Part shown: positions 15,364-18,561 of the stretch, piece by piece
How the letters are laid out: every line of letters starts with the position of its first letter
Numbering within the stretch: position 1 is the stretch's first letter
DNA from: JAUZPB01 sp037140715
Lineage (GTDB): Bacteria > Bacteroidota > Ignavibacteria > Ignavibacteriales > SURF-24
Assembly: GCA_037140715.1 (NCBI GenBank)
Contig: JBAXDX010000058.1
Coordinates: forward strand, 1 to 18,561
Reading direction: 5' to 3'
DNA: 18,561 bases
Notes under the pieces: generated by a model
Databases searched by the model: none
What the model was told of the DNA's origin: nothing
Seen by the model: only the letters and a program-made list of their open reading frames with translations
Program-made: the position numbers and the translations under genes

Positions 15364-15400
15364 TTCTCCCATTTATATTTCGAATGTATTTTCTACTCAT
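15347..15400 (-). CDS. 17-residue leader peptide ORF upstream of pyrR
   Basis: An ATG at 15400 with the SD AAGGA about 4 nt upstream opens a frame reading MSRKYIRNINGRTSGTA and stopping at TGA (15347-15349). It is in the same frame as pyrR, 28 codons upstream of the pyrR ATG. Its last codons and stop fall inside the 5' half of the attenuator hairpin (15320-15363), and its SD lies in the 3' arm of the predicted PyrR-binding hairpin (15404-15440). This placement suggests a regulatory leader whose translation, rather than product, matters. I see no run of control codons that would point to amino-acid sensing. Confidence 0.6.
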   Translation of the reverse strand: MSRKYIRNINGRTSGTA

Positions 15401-15403
15401 TTG

Positions 15404-15440
15404 TTCCTTTTCTTCCTCACGGGGATAAATTAAAAGGGAA
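15404..15440 (-). promoter_or_regulatory. Predicted PyrR-binding hairpin in the pyrR leader
   Basis: On the minus strand the 37-nt segment starts TTCCCTTTT and ends GAAAAGGAA; these arms pair with one bulged C. At the tip is CCCGTGAGG (15423-15415), an exact match to the core CCNGNGAGG of the PyrR-binding-loop consensus (ARUCCNGNGAGGYU). An asymmetric internal loop on the 5' side, as in Bacillus binding loops, separates tip and lower stem. The flanking consensus bases (R, U, Y, U) do not match. The 3' arm contains the SD of the leader ORF at 15400. Confidence 0.7.
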
Positions 15441-15541
15441 TTATTTATACGAAAATATCCTATTTACACCTAAAAGTAAAGCAAATTATTCCCAGCAAAC
15501 CCGAAATATCTATAATTTCTCCCGCCTGAATCTAAATATTA

Positions 15542-16816
15542 TTATGGATTGCCCGTATTGATAAATCCGTTATCCATAATTTTCCTGATTAACCTTTTGA
15601 ACTTCGCATTGCCGACAGAACCATAGTATTCTCCATCACCCAGGAATATCAGCCTTCCGTAAGAAAAAGGATCATCGCTCCGTCCATTTGAATTTGTCAG
15701 CAAAAGCCTTGTATTGTTCTTCAGACTCAGGTCAAGTTTAATGAAAATGCCTGCTTCATTCCGCATACTGTCAGAGTTAAAAAGCGATACGGGTAACTCA
15801 AGTCTGTAGTTTATATCATCTTCATTATTCAGATAATATCTGATATCATCTTTCCCTTCATGATTATAACTTTTGCCCCAGTTGGCATGTAATTCCGAGC
15901 TGTCCGGTCTGATATTGCTCCATGTTAAATCTATTGAACCAGTTTCCTCATCCGGCTTATCCCTAAACTCAGGAATTCTCCTGGAATAGCCTGGCGATCT
16001 TTTAATTGTCCTGTCAAAAAATAAAGAGATATTCTGCAACGATGAGCTGTCGAGAGTTTTGGCAAACTGTTCATGTAGCCTTAAATCGATTATTAAACTA
16101 CCCGCTTCCCTGCTGAATGAAATTCTACCATATTCCATTTTAACTGACGTATCAGCATCGTCCCACCTCCATGATTCATTAATTACAGAACTCCTTACAA
16201 ATGAATTATAGATATTTCTCTTCCTTTCGTAAACCGGGTGGCTCAGGAAATAGCTTTTTCTGATTTCATTGAGTGTATTTATGTCATAATACCCTTCAAA
16301 AGAATGAAGCGTCTGATAATTATTATATACCTCTTTTCCTATCAGGTTTCTTTTAATACTTCTGACATCTGTATTATAATGGTCTGTCACGGCAAGCTCG
16401 TTCCTTATATATGAATAGCCTGTAATCGACCAGTTTTTATCTTTTATCTTATGAGTAAGGAAGCATGTCTGATTGGATATGCTGAAGCCTATTTCTATCG
16501 GAAGCTCCACAAAGTCGAGCGTATCAGAATGAACCAGCGCATAACTCCCCAAAGAATCGCAAAACAAATAGACGTATATCGCACGGTTGGATCTGGAAGG
16601 CTTTATCGCCAGTCCGAAATCATTTTTACCATCGCCTGAGAAGTCCCCTATATCCAGAGCCGTTACAGTAAAGTCCTTAGGGAGTATAATCCGCAATTCT
16701 TTCAGAGCGGCAACATTAAGAGATTTCTTAGCGACATCAAGGAAGTCATCGTAAGTCATTGTCTGTGAAAAGATGGGAGAGGAAAGGATTAGCAGTAATA
16801 ATATTAATTTCTTCAT
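15542..16816 (-). CDS. Exported protein of unknown function with one FG-GAP-like motif
   Basis: I do not recognise a defined family for the whole 424-residue protein. It begins with a clear signal peptide (MKKLILLLLILSSPIFSQ, probable cleavage after residue 17 or 18) and has no further membrane segment, so it is periplasmic or secreted. Residues 53-71 (ALDIGDFSGDGKNDFGLAI) match the calcium-binding DxDxDG-like loop of FG-GAP/VCBS repeats, but only one copy is present. The C-terminal 200 residues are rich in beta-strand and end LTNSNGRSDDPFSYGRLIFL, which recalls the end of CBM9-like carbohydrate-binding domains; this is weak. A terminator-like hairpin lies only 11 nt before the ATG, and the nearest SD-like bases (AGGA) are just 1 nt from the ATG. 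It is co-directional with the ompA-like gene upstream. Confidence 0.8.
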   Translation of the reverse strand: MKKLILLLLILSSPIFSQTMTYDDFLDVAKKSLNVAALKELRIILPKDFTVTALDIGDFSGDGKNDFGLAIKPSRSNRAIYVYLFCDSLGSYALVHSDTLDFVELPIEIGFSISNQTCFLTHKIKDKNWSITGYSYIRNELAVTDHYNTDVRSIKRNLIGKEVYNNYQTLHSFEGYYDINTLNEIRKSYFLSHPVYERKRNIYNSFVRSSVINESWRWDDADTSVKMEYGRISFSREAGSLIIDLRLHEQFAKTLDSSSLQNISLFFDRTIKRSPGYSRRIPEFRDKPDEETGSIDLTWSNIRPDSSELHANWGKSYNHEGKDDIRYYLNNEDDINYRLELPVSLFNSDSMRNEAGIFIKLDLSLKNNTRLLLTNSNGRSDDPFSYGRLIFLGDGEYYGSVGNAKFKRLIRKIMDNGFINTGNP

Positions 16817-16827
16817 GTCCTAAATAT

Positions 16828-16859
16828 AAAAAAAAAGCCACTGCAACGCGGTTTTTTTT
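16828..16859 (-). terminator. Probable bidirectional terminator after the ompA-like gene
   Basis: Nine A (16828-16836), a short G/C-rich hairpin core (GCC...GG, 16837-16851) and eight T (16852-16859) form an A/T-extended stem that works on either strand. It lies 21 nt past the stop codon of the OmpA-like gene. The GC part of the stem is short (CC/GG plus one C-G), so strength is uncertain. It also sits directly before the next gene on the strand (ATG at 16816). Confidence 0.55.
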
Positions 16860-16880
16860 GAAATAATTCCTTGCGGATAT

Positions 16881-18023
16881 CTATTTAAGTACCTTAAACT
16901 CAATCCTTCTGTTTAACAGCCTGCCCGAAATAGAATTGTTATCGCCAACAGGATTCTTTGAGCCAAACCCAACTGCAGTCAGTCTCTCTGCTTTCACTCC
17001 GCGGACTACAAGATAATCCTTAACTGCTTTTGCTCTCTTAAGAGATATATTCAAATTTGCCATATCTTCCCCTTTATCGTCAGAGTATCCCTGTATCTCG
17101 ACCTTCATTTCAGGATTCTGTAACAATGTCTGAGCGGCATAATAAAGGATTGGATATGATTCAACATCAAACTTTGCGCTGTTTGGTCCAAAGTTAACTC
17201 CAACCAGAACCCAGTTGGATGAGGAAGCATAGAGAGAGGAACCCATTCCATCGGATTTTTTAACTATCTCCTCGATTTTTCCATAATCTATGGACTCTGC
17301 AGGATGCGACTGATATTTTTTTACAATAGCATCAATTCTGTCATAATCTATTTCAAAAGCTTTAGAAGCAATGCCGTCATAAAGACCGGCTAACCCGGAA
17401 GATTCGTTTCTTAAGAAATAATACTGAAGACCCAGGTGCACAGACGTATATGTATCATTATTCCCGCCCAAAAGCCCGTTGCCCGCATTATAAACACCAT
17501 CAATCTTACCCGAATTTGACGTATGATAATCAACCTCCGTTATTACCTTCCATTCACCGTCCAAAGCCCATTCGGTGCCAAATCCCATGTTCATCTGGTA
17601 ATCCAGATCCCATTTACCCGGAATTCCGCTTATATCTTTCTTAAATTTTGAAAATGTATTGCCAAACCCGCCGACAAAATAGGGAGAAACAGACTGATAA
17701 GGAATAAAGTAATAGAGCAGTTCATAATTCAATGCCAACATATCAACACTCTGAGTAATACCTCTGTCCGGAATTTTACCTTCAAGGTAAAGATAATTTG
17801 CATTTAGTCTAAACCCGACATATTTAGTAAAGTTACATTGCCCTGACACGAATAGTCCATAGTTAATTTCAGATGGAAAAAGCCCGGAACTGATAAATTT
17901 AGGATATTTAACACCAAAACCGAACGCCCAGCTGTCCTGTGCAAGCTGTGCAGATGTATCTTTTCCGGTAAAGACCCAGACTGATAATAATAGAGGCAGA
18001 ATAATTTGTTTTATCGCGTTCAT
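16881..18023 (-). CDS. OmpA-family outer-membrane protein
   Basis: A 380-residue protein with an N-terminal signal peptide (about 1-25, LLLSVWVFTGKDTSAQ), an outer-membrane beta-barrel (about 30-212, with alternating aromatic strands such as FRLNANYLYLEG and VHLGLQYYFLR), a linker, and a C-terminal OmpA peptidoglycan-binding domain (270-380). In the latter, IQGYSDDKGEDMANLNISLK with D315 and R330 matches the residues that hold diaminopimelate in other OmpA domains. The C-terminus NRRIEFKVLK is typical. The linker contains a repeated segment (IDYDRIDAIVKK and IDYGKIEEIVKK). Likely role: anchoring the outer membrane to the cell wall, with the barrel of unknown pore activity. The ATG has the SD AAAAGGA 3 nt upstream. 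A 7-bp inverted repeat (18049-18070) lies 26 bp upstream of the start. Confidence 0.92.
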   Translation of the reverse strand: MNAIKQIILPLLLSVWVFTGKDTSAQLAQDSWAFGFGVKYPKFISSGLFPSEINYGLFVSGQCNFTKYVGFRLNANYLYLEGKIPDRGITQSVDMLALNYELLYYFIPYQSVSPYFVGGFGNTFSKFKKDISGIPGKWDLDYQMNMGFGTEWALDGEWKVITEVDYHTSNSGKIDGVYNAGNGLLGGNNDTYTSVHLGLQYYFLRNESSGLAGLYDGIASKAFEIDYDRIDAIVKKYQSHPAESIDYGKIEEIVKKSDGMGSSLYASSSNWVLVGVNFGPNSAKFDVESYPILYYAAQTLLQNPEMKVEIQGYSDDKGEDMANLNISLKRAKAVKDYLVVRGVKAERLTAVGFGSKNPVGDNNSISGRLLNRRIEFKVLK

Positions 18024-18237
18024 AAATCCTTTTGACTAATTTAGACTAAATACACTATTATCTGTGTATTACATATTCAATATAATTTAATTTCACTTTT
18101 GAAGCAAAATTTTTTTATTTAATGTTGTTAATTAAAGCTCAGAATATATATATTTGCGCGTGGTATTTAAGCAATGTTTCGCTCATTCAGAACATAGTTC
18201 AACGATACTGTCAGATTAAGCACTCAGACTTTTATTA
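18024..18237. promoter_or_regulatory. Likely promoter region of the OmpA-like gene
   Basis: On the minus strand, a TTGCTT, 17 nt, TATATT pair lies around 18078-18106. It matches sigma-70 spacing and would start transcription about 45-50 nt before the ATG. AATACAC (18049-18055) and GTGTATT (18064-18070) form a perfect 7-bp inverted repeat between this and the start codon, suiting an operator or a 5'-UTR hairpin. All of this is by eye in AT-rich DNA. Confidence 0.3.
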
Positions 18238-18390
18238 TACCACTTCAGGGCTTTGGATTGTAGAAAAAATATCTGTTCTTCACAGGACATTACTCTGCGC
18301 TGTTATCTTCCACCTTTTCAGGATTAACGCATAAGCCCTGAAGGAGCAGAATATGTCAGCGATGAGTAGGCCCCGTCTGACGAAACAGAT
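18238..18390. repeat. Dispersed palindromic intergenic repeat, right-hand copy
   Basis: Three modules match the copies near the left edge. The 'CACTTCAGGGC' module (18241-18251) corresponds to 381-391, CACAGGACAT through CTTTTCAGGATTAAC (18281-18328) to 421-470, and GCCCTGAAGGAGC with the following 'agcgatgagtagg' (18335-18371) to 195-231. Order and spacing differ between the copies, showing modular rearrangement. The short plus-strand open frame crossing it (18122-18334) is a by-product. Confidence 0.75.
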
Positions 18391-18444
18391 AAATAATCCA
18401 TAAGCTCTTAAATGACGCAATATATAAGAACTGACAGCATTACA

Positions 18445-18482
18445 ATAGTTCAGTCCGGTTAGATCATCCCGGCTTTCAATCG
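18445..18482 (+). pseudogene. tRNA-like fragment (D-arm and anticodon-arm remnant)
   Basis: This 38-nt segment aligns without gaps to the first part of the tRNA gene at 18519-18556, with 29 identical bases, including CAGTCCGGTTAGA. The anticodon-loop region reads CTTTCAA, which would give TTC (Glu), but the 3' side of the anticodon stem is broken and there is no matching acceptor or T arm. It looks like a decayed tRNA gene or partial duplicate. Confidence 0.6.
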
Positions 18483-18512
18483 AATAAGTTCTTTATCATC
18501 TTAATATTTATT

Positions 18513-18561
18513 CGGGGCGTAGCTCAGTCCGGTTAGAGTGTCCCGATTTGTAATCGGGAAA
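18513..18561 (+). tRNA. tRNA-Thr (anticodon TGT), 3' part beyond window
   Basis: The start of a tRNA gene is visible: acceptor strand CGGGGCG (18513-18519), T8 A9, D-arm GCTC-AGTCCGGTTA-GAGT, and an anticodon arm CCCGA-TTTGTAA-TCGGG with anticodon TGT, read as threonine. The sequence ends in the variable region, so T arm, acceptor 3' strand and CCA are unseen. There is one more base than usual between the D stem and a 5-bp anticodon stem, so either the stem has 6 bp (TCCCGA/TCGGGA) or the gene is aberrant. Confidence 0.75.

Noticed and set aside
18122..18334. 70-codon plus-strand open frame
   Set aside because: It crosses a copy of the dispersed repeat and has no SD; similar frames arise from the other copies.

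Overview
The window looks like chromosomal DNA of an AT-rich, Gram-negative bacterium of the Bacteroidota/Chlorobiota (FCB) side of the tree, most like Ignavibacteria. This rests on overall protein character, an OmpA-type outer-membrane protein, two-subunit glutamate synthase, a pyrR-pyrB-pyrC cluster and a dispersed 'CCCTTCAGGGC' intergenic repeat. It is inference; no marker gene in the window fixes the taxon. Most starts have a recognisable Shine-Dalgarno (SD) sequence.

Layout. 1-917 is gene-free and repeat-rich: about eight 21-bp tandem units, each with a 15-bp palindrome; a dispersed palindromic repeat; and a long inverted repeat at 595-681. The plus strand then carries a lone cheW (918-1400) and a receiver-PAS-PAS-histidine kinase (1721-3520). 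Between them lie another copy of the dispersed repeat and a 131-bp MITE-like insertion with 8-bp target duplications. Everything from 3554 to 18023 is on the minus strand: an MscS-type channel with a TTG start, gltD and gltB (the two GOGAT subunits, in gltB-gltD order), a SIMPL-domain membrane protein, pyrC, pyrB and pyrR, an unrecognised exported protein, and an OmpA-family protein. The right edge holds another dispersed-repeat copy, a tRNA-like fragment and the first part of a tRNA with anticodon TGT (Thr), cut by the window end.

Main result. The pyrR leader (15317-15440) appears to hold a complete attenuation control region. In order it has a hairpin with the PyrR-binding core CCNGNGAGG, whose 3' arm includes the SD of a 17-codon leader ORF; that leader ORF, with its stop inside the next structure; and a GC-rich hairpin followed by six U that ends 3 nt before the pyrR start codon. 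The arrangement suggests that PyrR bound with UMP blocks leader translation and so allows the terminator to form, a translation-coupled mode rather than the antiterminator mode of Bacillus. A second hairpin with a T-rich tail lies between pyrR and pyrB, overlapping a promoter-like sequence.

How the genes fit together. gltB/gltD make glutamate from glutamine and 2-oxoglutarate. pyrB and pyrC carry out steps 2 and 3 of UMP synthesis, using aspartate and carbamoyl phosphate, under likely PyrR control. The SIMPL gene follows pyrC by 45 nt and may be co-transcribed. cheW and the hybrid kinase are signalling genes separated by mobile and repeat DNA.
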